Positions 12,251 through 24,336 of a DNA stretch of 64,000 nucleotides are shown in pieces. The DNA is from Sistotremastrum niveocremeum HHB9708. Lineage: Eukaryota; Basidiomycota; Agaricomycetes; Sistotremastrales; Sistotremastraceae. The stretch is from assembly GCA_001630475.1 (NCBI GenBank), contig KV419420.1, positions 270,097 through 334,096 on the forward strand. The letters run 5' to 3'. The translations under genes and the position numbers were made by a program. Below the pieces are notes generated by a model. That model ran no database searches. It was not told where the DNA came from and saw only the letters and a program-made list of their open reading frames with translations. The stretch's first letter is position 1; each line of letters opens with the position of its first letter.

Positions 12251-13074
12251 CTCGATACTCTCTTGCTGAATAACATACATGGGTACCCCAACGTTTGAGA
12301 ACCTAGGCGTCGCACTGGAATGAGCTCACCTACTACATTCGGAAACCAGTCGAAACTTCTGATGGACTTTTGGCATTCCAATGAGATTTATTGAAAGGAT
12401 GTTGATAAACCTCGCAATGAATGTTAGTGATGTTTCAACCCAGGTTGTTTCAAACCGGCTCAGGCACAGTCGGAGAATTATTTCCGATATGTGCGCGTCC
12501 ACGACTTAAACTTATGTAAGCATACGTGTTCGTAATTCAGTCCTGCAGCGCGTCCTTCACGACGACTGCCTGTCTATTCGCCATGAAGATGCACCTCTCT
12601 CAGAAGTTGTCAATGGCATCCAAGCTCAAGCTCACAATTGACCTCGACTCAGAAAGCCCTCAGGCAGCTCCACTCCTTTTAACCGTCCTCCGAGCTTGAG
12701 TCTGCGGAAGGAATATCTCCCTATACGAACATTTCGGAATTCGAGGGTCATAAACGTGCTCTAGTTACTCCAGTGAATGCAACAGAAGACTGGAAGAAAC
12801 CACGTGCAAGGCATGATCTCTAAATCGAGGACAGTTTCTCTCCGAATCCCGAGACTGGAAACATTTCGCGCTTTCTCTGGCTCTTCTTCGCTCCGAAAAC
12901 CGAAGCTCCGATCGACTATTTCTTGTGATCTACCGATTAATGAACTCGTGAGCTCTATGTGACTATGCTTCGCAACACTCTTGGTCGAATCTTATAAGCC
13001 GCTGGTGAGGGCGAAGCTCTTGTGACGTTGCCATTCTTTGAGCCCCTTCCCCCCTTCTTACGTCTCTCAAATTA
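12251..13074. other. Spacer between the GH12 genes
   Basis: About 820 bp separating the two tandem GH12 genes. No gene is supported. It holds the 3' UTR of the first and the promoter of the second. Confidence 0.6.
12993..12998 (+). promoter_or_regulatory. TATA-like box of second GH12 gene
   Basis: TATAAG lies about 80 bp before the ATG at 13075. Confidence 0.4.
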
Positions 13075-14639
13075 ATGAAGTTACTCTCTGGACTCGTTTC
13101 AGTCGCCGTCGCCGTCAGTACGGTTTCGGCACAGGTCCTGACTGGCGCAACAACTTGCGAACCAGCGGGTGGATACACGTTATGCCAGAATTTGTGGGGC
13201 GCAAGTACGTTCTCTTAGCACCCTTTCTCTTTTGGATTCTGTATTGATTGGTGGTGATCCCGACTTTAGAGGCTGGCGTGGGTGGTCAGAATTCAACACT
13301 GTTGTCTGCGACTGGCAATACCGTTTCATGGTGGGCAATTCGACCGTCTCCTGATCATTGGATGCTGAAATGGCGCGAAGGATGACGAACTGGACCTGGG
13401 CAAACGGCCCCAACAGCGTCAAAAGTTGTACGTACCTTCATTCGAGGACTCCGAAGTGGAGAAGTAGAATCTGCTTCTCATAACCCAATATAGACGCCAA
13501 CGTACAATCCAATTCCGTCCAAGGGGTTCAGGTATTAGTCCTCCATTCGAGCATCCCGAAGGCCGTGCTTATATACCTTTCAGCTCTCTGCCCTTACTAG
13601 CGCACCGACTACTTGGAGCTGGGAATACCTCTCTCAGTCGGATGGGATTCGCGCTGATGTCTCATACGATATCTGGCTGGGAGCAGCACCAACTGGAGCC
13701 CCAGCCTCTGCAGCATCCAGCTATGAAATGTGGGTTACGATCGTTTCAAACTAACGATCAACATCTGATATACGCGAATCGATAGCATGATCTGGCTCTC
13801 TGGTTTAGGCGGGTTCGTTATGGCAATTCTTCCTACATCCTCTTACTGATCAACGTCTATCATTCAGTATCCAACCCGTCGGCTCTCAGATTACCACTGG
13901 AACACCCATTGCTGGGACTACCTGGAATCTCTGGTCTGGACCTAACACGAATTGGCACGTATACTCATTCGTGGCCACGTCTCAAATCAACAACTTCAAC
14001 GTCGATTTGAAAGCGTTCTTTGATTTCCTCGTTGCCAACGAAGGAGTCGCAAGCTCTCAAGTAAGCATTGTATCTGGCACGAGTCGAATCGTTGAAAGTA
14101 ATTGTTCTTTGCAGTACATCCAAGCCATCCAAACCGGAACTGAGCCTTTCACCGGAAGTGCCGTGCTGATGATCAGCAGCTACAGCGTTTCGGCCATTAC
14201 TGGAACTCAATCTTCTTCCAGTAGCTCTTCCAGCACCACCTCATCGACTTCATCTACTAGCAAGTCTACTTCATCCTCTTCGTCATCTTCTTCGTCCTCG
14301 AGCAAAACCACGACCATCACTACTACCTCGACTACGTCTACATCCAGCGCTTCCGGAGCTACTCAGACCCATTGGGGACAATGGTACGTGTCTTCCCTAA
14401 TGAGGCATACTGTCAACTGACGAATCATCATAGTGGAGGAATCGGATATAGTGTAAGACTATGCTCTGATATTCACAAGATTTAAACGGCTGATAATTTC
14501 TCTTCATGAATAGGGCCCCACCGCTTGCGCTTCCGGAACTACTTGCAAAGTCTCCAACCCTTATTACTCCCAGGTACGTCCACTCGATACTTCATATTGC
14601 GAACAAACGCTCAAGGTTTCTTCATATTAGTGCTTGTAA
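13075..14639 (+). CDS. Secreted GH12 endoglucanase with CBM1
   Basis: Predicted extracellular endo-beta-1,4-glucanase or xyloglucanase that attacks plant cell wall glucan. The ATG at 13075 gives MKLLSGLVSVAVAVSTVSA as signal peptide. The GH12 domain follows, with CQNLWGA, TWTWANGPNSVKSY, VSYDIWLGA, the nucleophile in YEIMIWLSG and the acid/base Glu in TGTEPFTGS. A long Ser/Thr linker (about 14210-14360) joins it to a C-terminal CBM1: [36 protein letters not shown]. The gene is cut into many small exons: the CGGIGYS exon is 19 nt (14434-14452) and the final exon is 9 nt (TGCTTGTAA, 14631-14639). It forms a tandem pair with the preceding GH12 copy and is the catalytically complete member. Confidence 0.9.
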
Positions 14640-15026
14640 ATCACGGAGTGACCTTCAGTCGGATGCAGCCTGCAGGATAGCGGCGAGGGAGAAACATGAC
14701 CTTTCAAATCAGTATTTTTATGGATAGCATCGTAGGACTGCGCAAGGATGAGAATTGATATATCTTTACCATTCAGTAGATGAACACGCCATGGTTTAAG
14801 CCCATCCTTCCATATAATCCTTCCATATACTAGGTGACGCTGAAGATGCACACGCAATCATATACAATTGCTCCCGCCCGCTCCGAAAGGGCTAACTCCG
14901 TTTCGAATCAGCAACCGTCAACAAAGGTCAACAACGCTTCCCTTTGTGACGGCGCGTTGTGACAGTGCCTTTCACTCCCTTGTTCTCTGCCACTCTCACA
15001 CAACGCCTACAAATCACTGCGTCAAC
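14640..15026. other. Spacer before the oxygenase array
   Basis: About 390 bp between the GH12 gene and G1. No gene is seen. Its right end holds the GTGAC-N8-GTGAC promoter element of G1. Confidence 0.6.
14946..14963 (+). promoter_or_regulatory. Two-part GTGAC element, G1
   Basis: GTGAC-GGCGCGTT-GTGAC, direct form with 8-nt spacing, 63 bp before the G1 ATG. The same architecture is found before all ten array genes. Confidence 0.6.
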
Positions 15027-18000
15027 ATGCGACGACCATACTGTGAGTTTCGTAGGAAGTCACTCGATCACTGGAGCGAAGATGGAACCCACTCTACGAG
15101 GACCTTGAAGCCATGTACGGTTGCCGAAATCGACCAAATCGACGACAAGGATAGGTATTCCAGGATCGCCAATCCTTGTACTGATATTAAAGTATGTATT
15201 TTACTATGTTTTATGAGTCACCGCTTCTCATAATTCTTTTTTGAAGACCCAACTGGATGCCGTCTTGAGTAGAGAGAAATCCAAGAAAGCTCGAGGATCA
15301 TTCGCCTGTTTCACTACCATTGATAAAGCGCCAACGCCCGGACTCAACATCGATGGTGTGGGAGACATACCCATCCCAATCAACGAGAAGGTCATCGAAG
15401 AAATCATCAATGCCTACACTCCTGCCACCTCTGCCACCAACAAAGGCAAGAAAGCGTCGAAGGGCAAAAACACAGGCAATAATAGTTGGGAGATCGGAGC
15501 TTCTCAAGCAAGTGACTCATTGGCTTCAACCAGCCATCTACTTACGTGAATCGATAGCTCTCCTTTGGTAATGCTCACTGGACCGAGTGGATTAAATCCT
15601 TTGTTGTCCCTTATGCTGCCAAGTATCTCGATGTGACTTCCGTCTCGAGTTGCGAGCTTAATAGGTTAGTTGTGTATGAAGCGGGTGCCAGGCAAGTCGT
15701 TATCGGTTTGACATGGCACATCATTATATTAACGCATCGTCGAATAAATAGTAGTCCCCTTGTTGATGCAGATCAAAGGTCAGAGCCTCTCTCTTCACGT
15801 CTCATCTGCGTACCAAGACAAAATATGCATAGCGCCGACATCCCAGATAATCTATGCGCTAGGATTTTCATCGGTCTTCCCTCAAGATTCGAAGGAGGTC
15901 TTTTGACCATATCCCATGGAGAAAACAAACAAACCTTTGATGTGGCGAAGGAGAGTGCCTTCTGTACCTCGATTCTGGCTTGCCACACCGATGTCCAATA
16001 CGAATCCCACTACATCACCTCCGGCTTTCAGGTCGCTCTATGCTACGACGTATTCTCTCCTCCAGGTGTTCCAAATTCCGGCTTCCTCGGTAACTCCAAG
16101 ACTGTCGCCGCCATGCGTCATGCACTTCTGTCATGGAAGCAGTCATTTGATGCCTCCGTACCTCAGAAGCTGGCTTATGTAGTAAATTTCTGGGATGAAT
16201 CTGAGGGTCTCATTCAACGTGGACATCTTGAGGGCATCCATATCTATACGGCCAAGCTTCTGCGGGCGTTGGCCAAGGAATGTCATTTTGACGTGTATTT
16301 GGCGAATGCGGAGTTGCAGATCGCTACACCTGCCCTCTATGAGGAATATGACTCAGAGGATGACGTCGGCATCGGAAGGGACGATGGGCCAGATCGCGAA
16401 CGACAATTATCTTTTTCCCGCATTGTGGACCTCGACGGGAAAGACGCCGGCTTTTCCGATTTACATCTGAAGTTCAAGCACCCGGAAGAATTTTTTCCTG
16501 ATAGCCTTGATTCTGGCGAGCCAGTGGACGTCGAGAGTGAAGCATACTCCAGCACTGTGCGTGTTTGTTTCTTTATTAGAGTTCAAGCGACGTTTGCTAA
16601 TTTTCAAATTCGATAATAGTATTATCGGGCAGATATTCGACGTATGTGGGATTCTCTTTCTCGGCGTCACTCATTCAGAATGAATTCCTAGATTATGAAG
16701 AGAAGGTCATCTTAATGTGGCCTCGTAATCGCCGCGAAGCCGTGTTTGGCAAGGACTGGCTTGCAGGAGCAGTTGAGAAATTAAAGACCACAGTCTCAAC
16801 ATCAGCTACGCCAGCCGAGAAAAAGATCGCCGAACGCATGATTTACCACCTCGAAGGCGGGGATACAAGTGTCGCCGCTTGTCGTGAATTATGTGCATCT
16901 GCTCTGAGATGGAATGACTTTGAACTTTGGCTCCGTGCTGCTCGTGTTTCTGACGTCGAACATGCTTCTCCGTCACTGAGCTTTGAAAATTTGATTGATG
17001 CGATAGCGACGTTTGGATTTGATGATTTAAAACCATTGTGAGTCCATCAATGTTATAGCTTCGATATATACTCACGGTTCTTCGTATCAGAGTGACCACC
17101 GCACTTACTAACACGTCATCCAACGCTTATCGACTTGGTCTGCTCACGGCGATCTCGGAATCTCCACTTTCTGAACAATCAGATGTCACGATATGGTGCA
17201 AGGAACAACAAGATCGTGTCGTTCAGAATCTTCGGATCGCCAAGCTGGATGATGTCCCAGCTTTGGTTTCGATTGCACGATTGAAAGGAATCAAATTCTT
17301 CAAGTCTACGTGTGTCTTTTCTCGAACACGATCGAATTTTCGCTAATCATTTGCCTCAGAGTGATCCCGCAACTATTTTCAATGAAATGCGAGCGAGAAA
17401 TCTGGCTTGCTCTACTCCCGAGGCTCCAGTATGACCGTCTTGCGATACCACCTTCGCTAGTACACGTGGATTACGTAATCGATGAAGTGCTTACGTCACT
17501 CATCCAGAATATCGAACCATTCGCAGCTAAGCCGAAACAACCATGGGACAGAAGTCCACCAGATTACGATCCTCGACCAGTTATCGACGCAATCAAACTA
17601 TGCCACTCACTGAATTCTCTTACTCATTGCAACACGATACTGAAGACGCTTCAGGAAAGCGACAACCTTGATCCCGAGATTCGAAAAGCTCGAGCGTCGA
17701 GATTGTATGGCCCGATCATGGCGGCAGTCGTGTCAATCAACGACCCCGAGCCTTCTATAAGATTCGATACTCCGTCTTTCCATGCATTCTCGAAGTTTGC
17801 TGTCAACGAAATTCTAGAAGATGCATTGCATGCACGTGAGCCTGCTTGGGAACGCGTTGTCAAAGCTACAAGGTTGTTAGGAATAGAAGGCGTGCGTCTG
17901 CTAGAATCCAAGTACGTACTTTGCCTCTCAATTATTCGCTTTCTGATTTGTAGCACTTCATAAAGGCTTGGCCCACTATTTAGTTCATCAAATCCCGCAA

Positions 18001-19086
18001 GCAAATCCTCAGCAATCGCAGGAGCGCTGAAGGAAGCCTGGGTTTGCACTCCCAATACTCCAGAACGCGACGCTGTGAATAAACTCATCACACGTCTCGT
18101 CGAAGTCTCGATCGCTAAGGAAAACATCATGTTCGACTCTAAAGATACCTACGAGTATTGGAAGCCTTGGCTCGGAAATTCATTAGCGTTGTTAAAGCTT
18201 TGCTTAGCGGTCAAGAGCGAGGCATCGTTACCGGAACTTTTCTCGCGCCTAATGTCTCCCACCCAGGATTTGGACGAGCACTTCACGAAAGTCGTTCTTC
18301 CATTCGTATCGGCGCTTTGCAAAGAGCTCGCTGACCGGAAGATCGATGTCTTCTCAGAACCTTATCGAAGATTCTGCGAAGAAGCCCTCACCACCTTTAC
18401 CAACAAAATTTTAGGTACTCGACCAGGTGGTGCCGAGAATGCCAGTTCCTTAAGTGAGGCACTTGCAGTGTTGGGATGTGGATGCGAGCCCTGCAACGAG
18501 ATGATCGAGGAGTTGTCGACCCCCGAGACAACTATCACCATTAAACGCGCTGAAAAGGAGCGTAAACATCTAATCAAGAGAATTGGGAAGAAGATGGGAA
18601 TAACATGCCGCACTGTGAAGAGCGGATCTCCACATGGTCTTGAGGTAGGTCCTTCCGTTCATGAATATTTATTCTGCAAGGTGACTAAACATTCCCCGTT
18701 AGATAACGAAACCGGCCTCGCTGATCAACTGGGGAAATTGGGCCAAGTATCAGAAAAAAGCCCTTGATGTACTTACTGCCATTGGATCCGTCGATATCCA
18801 GCGGAAGGTTCTCGGTCAACATTTCACTGGTATTTATGACCGACTTGGTCTTCTGCTGCCTGAAGAAAATCCAGTGGAGACTCAAGATAGCCCGACTCCC
18901 GCTATCGAAACACCGACTCCTCATCCCAATACATCCCAGATAGGTGGCCCTGAACAGACTTCCAGAGGTAGTAAAAGAGCCGTTTCGACTCTTTCGAGTG
19001 TCGAAGAATTAAGCGAAGAACCACAACCAAAACGAAGAAAGACATCGACCGCTCTCTCCGCCAGCTCTCCTTCCCAACGCAAGTGA
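15027..19086 (+). CDS. G1: 2OG-Fe(II) oxygenase-like pseudoenzyme
   Basis: First member of the array. The ATG at 15027 (MRRPYCEFRRKS) matches the G2 start (MRRRY). It has the family layout: N-terminal segment ending NPCTDIK, then TFxxPGLNIDGVG, the oxygenase domain, the WPRNRREAVFGKDWL region, the helical C-half with the GCGCEPC cluster, ITKPASL, and a basic tail PKRRKT. The HxD His is absent: the micro-exon (probably 15755-15778, 24 nt instead of 18) reads PLVDADQ. The distal motif VRHEV..ITSGYR of active copies is VQYES..ITSGFQ here, so the second His and the 2OG-binding Arg are also gone. The reading frame is otherwise open across about 11 exons, so selection appears to keep the protein. 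The intron before the micro-exon seems to use a GC donor (GCAAGT). The terminal (V/I)IDL motif is absent. Confidence 0.75.
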
Positions 19087-19206
19087 ATTTCAGGCACAGA
19101 ATGACTCTTGGAAGTTGGTTATACCAATCGCTTATATTAGTAAGATATCTTCCACACACATATGTCGTCATCAGTAAGAATTTCTGTTAAAAGCATGTAT
19201 AAAATA

Positions 19207-19472
19207 CTGTACTAGATCAATCTATTGTCCCAAGGGTTGTGACCGTGACAAAAATGAACATATTGTCCCAATGTCCCAAGCCAAAATTTTGGACGTGACA
19301 TATCCAAAATTTTTGTCCCAGGTGCCTCGCAGAGCCCGAAAAATATTATTTATATTATTTATTTCCGGATTTTTTGTCCCAAAACTCTGTGTGACAAGTG
19401 ATGGGACAATTTTTTTGTCCCAATTTTTGAGTGTGTGACGCGTGACTGGGACAATAGATTGATCCAGTACAG
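19207..19472. mobile_element. 266-bp TA-flanked MITE (Tc1/mariner-like)
   Basis: The left end CTGTACTAGATCAATC... and the right end, read in reverse complement, agree over about 26 bp with one mismatch. Both ends are flanked by TA (19205-19206 and 19473-19474), as for Tc1/mariner insertions. The interior has several TTGTCCCA repeats in both orientations and no coding capacity, so it is non-autonomous. It lies in the G1-G2 spacer, about 165 bp before the G2 GTGAC element. The high agreement of the ends suggests a young insertion. Confidence 0.85.
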
Positions 19473-19636
19473 TAATATACTAGTGAGATAGCCAAATCCA
19501 TGTTCTGATTCCCTTCATTCGTCCTCAGCGGCATTTAAATTTGCATTTTGAGAGAAACCGAGTGTGATTTCACGGAAGGAAATTTGACTTGGATTTCGAA
19601 GTGCTCGAGCAAAGCGCTGAGCGCCTATGTGCGCTT

Positions 19637-19656
19637 GTGACCGCGCGCTCCGTCAC
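19637..19656 (+). promoter_or_regulatory. Two-part GTGAC element, G2
   Basis: GTGAC-CGCGCGCTCC-GTCAC, inverted form with 10-nt spacing, 71 bp before the G2 ATG. Confidence 0.6.
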
Positions 19657-19726
19657 GCATCGTCCTCTCCGACTCTCACAGCGCCGCCAGGGCCATTATA
19701 CTGTCTACTCCCAAGCTGCTTAAAAC

Positions 19727-22700
19727 ATGAGAAGACGTTATGCTTGTGCATATAAATCGGCACCGAGGACTTCATTCGGCCAGGACATCAATACTACGTT
19801 ATCCAAGGTTTCAATCCCCGCCGACTTGACTGCGGACGACGGCGTGGACGATCAAGACACATACGAAAGGATTGCTAATCCGTGTGACTTGAAGAATATC
19901 AAGGTGCCTCAGCAATGTTTCAGGATTCTTCCAGCTCACTGACTCGATTTTAGGCCGAGCTTTCCGCGGCATTAGAGAGTCAACCAAGCGGCGATAAAGC
20001 TGCTCAGACTCAAAAATCCTTCTCGTTCTGCACGCCTCTTCCTCATGCCCCAACGCCTGGATTGAAGATTGTTGGGATCGGAAGCATCCCACTACCTCTG
20101 ACAGAAAACGGAGCGAAGGAGCTTATCAAAGTCTGCGCTCCCGCGAATACCGTTGCAGGAAAGAAAACGAGCAGTGCGAAGAGTGCAGGGGGTACATGGG
20201 AATTGGCGGCTTCTAAAGTTTGTTATGACATACTATCTTCAATCAATATTCCACTCAAGCGTTCATCTTCAGGTCTCCTTCGAGAATCCACATTGGAATG
20301 CATGGTTGCAATCTACCGTCATCCCCAACATCACGAAGACCCTGGACATAGCTTCCATCTCGGGCTGTCAACTCACAAAGCTGTATATATACGAAAAGGG
20401 CTCTCGGTGAGCCTCCTCCTGTATTGACCTCTTCGTAGCTAACCGTGCGTAGTTTCGTACCTCCTCCAAGGTGAGGCTCCTAAATACTAGTATTCCACAG
20501 CACCTCCCCTCATTCACTTGCTTAAATCTCAGTTCGAGCACTTCAAAATCCGTCTTTGCCTCCCTAGCGATTCTTCTGCCTTCAAAATTCGAAGGCGGTC
20601 TGCTCCGCATGTCGTACGGCGGCCAGGCGAGATCCGTTGATCTTGCTAAAGAGAGCGCTTTCAGCACGTCCATCATAGCTAGCTACTTGGATGTCAAGCG
20701 CGAAGTCAATGCCATCACTAGAGGATACCAGCTCGCCCTCTACTTCGATGTCATCGGTCCTCCGGGTGTTCAGCGACCTGGGCTTTCCGGAAACTCAAAA
20801 TCCATGGCTGCAGCCCGTCACATCTTACTCTCCTGGAAGCAGAGCTTCGACGCCTCCGTTCCACAGAAGTTAGCATATGTTCTCGACGATGACTACGATG
20901 AATTCGACGTAGTAACCCCTGAGCGCCTAAAGGGCTTTGACGCCTATATCGTCCATCAGCTACGCACACTCGCCAAAGAATGTCGGTTCGAGGCGTACCT
21001 GGCTAGTGCCACACTACATGTCTCTAGACCCGCGAACGACTTCATGTACGAGATGGGCCTTTATGACGATGATGATGACATGGAGGATACCCGCTTGGAC
21101 ATCCAAGGCATTATTGGTCTTGATGGAAAAGCACCGACATTTCCGCAATATTCATTGAAGTTCAATCATCCGGGAGATTTCTTCCCGGAGAGCTTAGATG
21201 CGGACGAGCCAGTTGACGAAGATTATGACGGCTATTCGAGTGCAGTGCGTCTTTCATGCTTTGTGGATTATTTGGATGCTAATGAGAATTTGTACCGCAG
21301 TTTGGTCATTCATCTACTCAGAGTATGTCGATCCATATATCTCAGTCATGTCAGACTGCTAATGTCCGCGGTTAGCGTTCAAGCGTGCGGTCGTCTTACT
21401 TTGGCCGAAGAACCGCCACGAAGCCGTTCTGGGAAAGGACTGGCTCGCTGGCGCTACCACAAAGCTGAAGACTTTGACTTCGGCCGCACCAACGGCTCGA
21501 GACAAGAAGCTGGTCCAACGAATGATCTTCCATCTAGAGGGCGGAGCCAAATCCGATACTGCCTGTCATGAGATTTGCTTAGCTGCTTGCCGATGGAAAG
21601 ACTTCAACATCTGGTCGAAGTCGGCCAGTATAGCGACTGCCGCATCCGAATCAGTAATCCTCAAGCACCAAGAATTGGTGAACGCCGCACTTACATTTGG
21701 CTTCGATAAATTACGCGATATGTGAGTCGTGTTCATAACGTCTCAAATCATCACCGTTCTCATGTGCGACCCTCAGGCTGACTAGTACACTCGCCAAGAG
21801 CACTTCAAATGCCCGCCGAGACGAGCTTCTATCGTCAATCTCGGAGTCCGCATTAGCGAACGAGACGAAGGTCAAGGCATGGTGCCAAGAGCAACGCGAT
21901 GTAGCTACCAAGGATCTCAAGTCTGCGACGCTTGACGATGTTAAGGCATTAGTCTCCATCGCCCGATCGAAGGGTATCAAATTCTTCCAAGAAACGTGAG
22001 TTTCACTGAGAATATAAGACTTGCCTGCTGACTTATTGTAACAAAGAATTATCCCCCAATTATTTTCTCTCGAGTGCGACCGCACTGTGTGGACTGCAAT
22101 ACTCTCCGCATTGAAAGCGGAACGCGCTGCGATTGCTCCCTCGCCCAAAGCAGTTGATGACGTGATCAAAATTACGATGACGTCAATACTGGAGAAAATC
22201 GATCCGTTCGCTCTCAAGCCTGCTCCGGCCCACCTTTACGATAACAGTCCCACCTATGATCCTAAACCTGCCATCGAAGCTATACGTCTTTGTGCTACTT
22301 TGAACTCTCTCGAGTCCTGCGGACCTATCTTCGACAAGTTAAAGAAGCTCGATGACGTGGAGGAAAAGATTCGGAAGGCTCGATCTCTTCAAATCTGTCG
22401 ACCTGTGTTAGAAGCGATTGCATCCATGAGTGATCCTCCTACCTCTTTCGCCTTCAATACTCCTGCTTTTATCGGATTTGCCAAGGCAGCTGTAGCTGAT
22501 ATTATCGACCATGGTGTCAAAGAAACCAGCTACGCAGAATGGAAAAGGATAATAAGAGAAGTGATGACGCTAAAGTTTGAAGGGATCGTTCTTCTAGCAA
22601 CAAAGTACGCCGTTTCGGAACCTTCATTGGCTGGCGGAAACTGACGTCAATGAAGACTCAAGACGCTACTCAACGTGGCAGGATCGGAACCTTCTTCGGT

Positions 22701-23816
22701 GCTTCCTTCGACAATCGCAAAGGCTTTGAAGGAAAACTGGACGTATTCTCCGAAGACACAAGAAGGCATCATGGTCCAGAAACTGATCAAGACGCTTATT
22801 GGCGTGTCAATTCTGAGGGCAGATATACTGTACGATGCCTCGAAGTTGAAATCGCCGTGGTTTATTCCCCGGTGGCTTCGGACGGCCGAAGACCTCTTAA
22901 CCCTCTGCTTCTCAACCGAAAGCCCTTCCGCCGTTGCAAGTCTCCTTTCACGCCTCCAGTCTCCCACGACCGATATCAATGCCCACTTGACCTATGTCGC
23001 GGTGCCTTTCATTCCAATCCTCGTTCGAGAACTTGCATCTCAAGACATCAAGATTTCCAGTGCTCCGTATCCTTCCTTCTGCCAGGAGGTACTAGTCGCA
23101 TTCGTCGATAAGGTTCTCGGATCCCGGCCGGCCGCCATTTATAAAGCCGCCACGTTGCGCGACGAATTGGCTGTTATAGGCTGCGGGTGTCATGTGTGTA
23201 ATGACATGATTGTACAAGTCGCCGGCAATCTCCCTGTTGTTGTAATCAAGCGAGCCGAAAAAGAGCGAAAGCATCTCGAGCAGCGCATCAAAGCCCAACT
23301 CGGTTTAGTGTGTCGGACTATCAAGTCTGGATCGCCGCATGGCCTTGAGGTGAACACTTTGACTATAGCGCATTGCCGAACCACTGATCAGAAAATGGCT
23401 TTCAGATCACGAAGCCCCCCTCACTCGTAGAATTCGGCGCATGGTCTATTCGTCGAAAGGTCGCAACCGATGCGTTGGATGCCATTGGTTCCTCAGAAGT
23501 GCAACAGGCTGTCCTTGGTGCAAGCTATACTCGCATCATGACTCGCCTCGGCCTTCCTTGCGCTACTTCTGCCAAGGCAGCCGAGCCGCAAACTGTCCAA
23601 TCGAAATCCAATCTACCCCCTCCCACTGCTCCATATACTGCTCATGTCCATTCCGCTACTATACCGCCCACTCAAATATCGTCGGTACCGCCTCCGATGA
23701 AAACCACCGCCTCGACAGGCACCAAAAGATCGTTGCCTTCGTCCCTCGTTTCAGTCGATATAGTCCCACGGAAGCGGAGCAAAGCGGCATCCACATCGAC
23801 TATCCACACTTCTTAG
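19727..23816 (+). CDS. G2: 2OG-Fe(II) oxygenase-like pseudoenzyme
   Basis: Second array member, closest to G1 in its start (MRRRYACAYKS) and text. Family layout: NPC..LKNIK, APTPGLKIVGIGSIPLPLTE, the oxygenase domain, VVLLWPKNRHEAVLGKDWL, the helical C-half with GCGCHVC, ITKP, and the basic tail PRKRSK. The 18-nt micro-exon is present at 20453-20470 but encodes FVPPP, so the HxD becomes P-P-S. The distal motif reads VKREV..ITRGYQ, which removes the second His and the 2OG Arg. The second micro-exon keeps its 22-nt length. The tail ends STSTIHTS with no (V/I)IDL motif. All exons stay open, so it is a likely expressed pseudoenzyme and not a decayed gene. Confidence 0.75.
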
Positions 23817-24336
23817 GATTAATCCCGCTTTCTGACATGTTTCTTTTTTCTTGGTTGTTCGCATCTCCACATGTTTTAATCGCTTTCTGTATATTTTTCT
23901 TCAACTTGTTTCTTGATGCATATCATTATTTATGTAAATATCACCGCGTCCTTAACACCCGATAGATGATCCAACCTCCTATACTTCCTCCAAGCTCATC
24001 ACATAGGCTCGGATTGCTGCGTCAAAAGAAAAGAAAAGTGACTGCGCGTGCGTCACGGTCACGGTCAAGCTGACTCGGAGTTCCTCCATCGTCCCTAGAT
24101 TTGCCACACTTGTCTTATCTTGAGCGCGTATTCGACAGTCGGCCTACACGCTTTCACGTTCACACCTGAAGATTTGGACTGCAGCACAACGGCCTCCTTG
24201 TTACTGCCTTCCATCTTGACCCGCAATTTTCCGGCTACAAACTTGGGAAAATCCTTGACACAAGCTCCTGGTCAGTAGGAGATCAGGATGCATTTACTTT
24301 ATTTAGTACTAAATGTAGCCCATCAGAACATATTTT
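23817..24336. other. Spacer G2-G3
   Basis: About 520 bp with the G2 3' UTR and the G3 promoter element at 24038. The element lies 281 bp before the chosen G3 ATG, farther than in most copies, so a longer 5' UTR or an unseen 5' exon is possible. Confidence 0.5.
24038..24056 (+). promoter_or_regulatory. Two-part GTGAC element, G3
   Basis: GTGAC-TGCGCGTGC-GTCAC, inverted form with 9-nt spacing. Confidence 0.55.
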
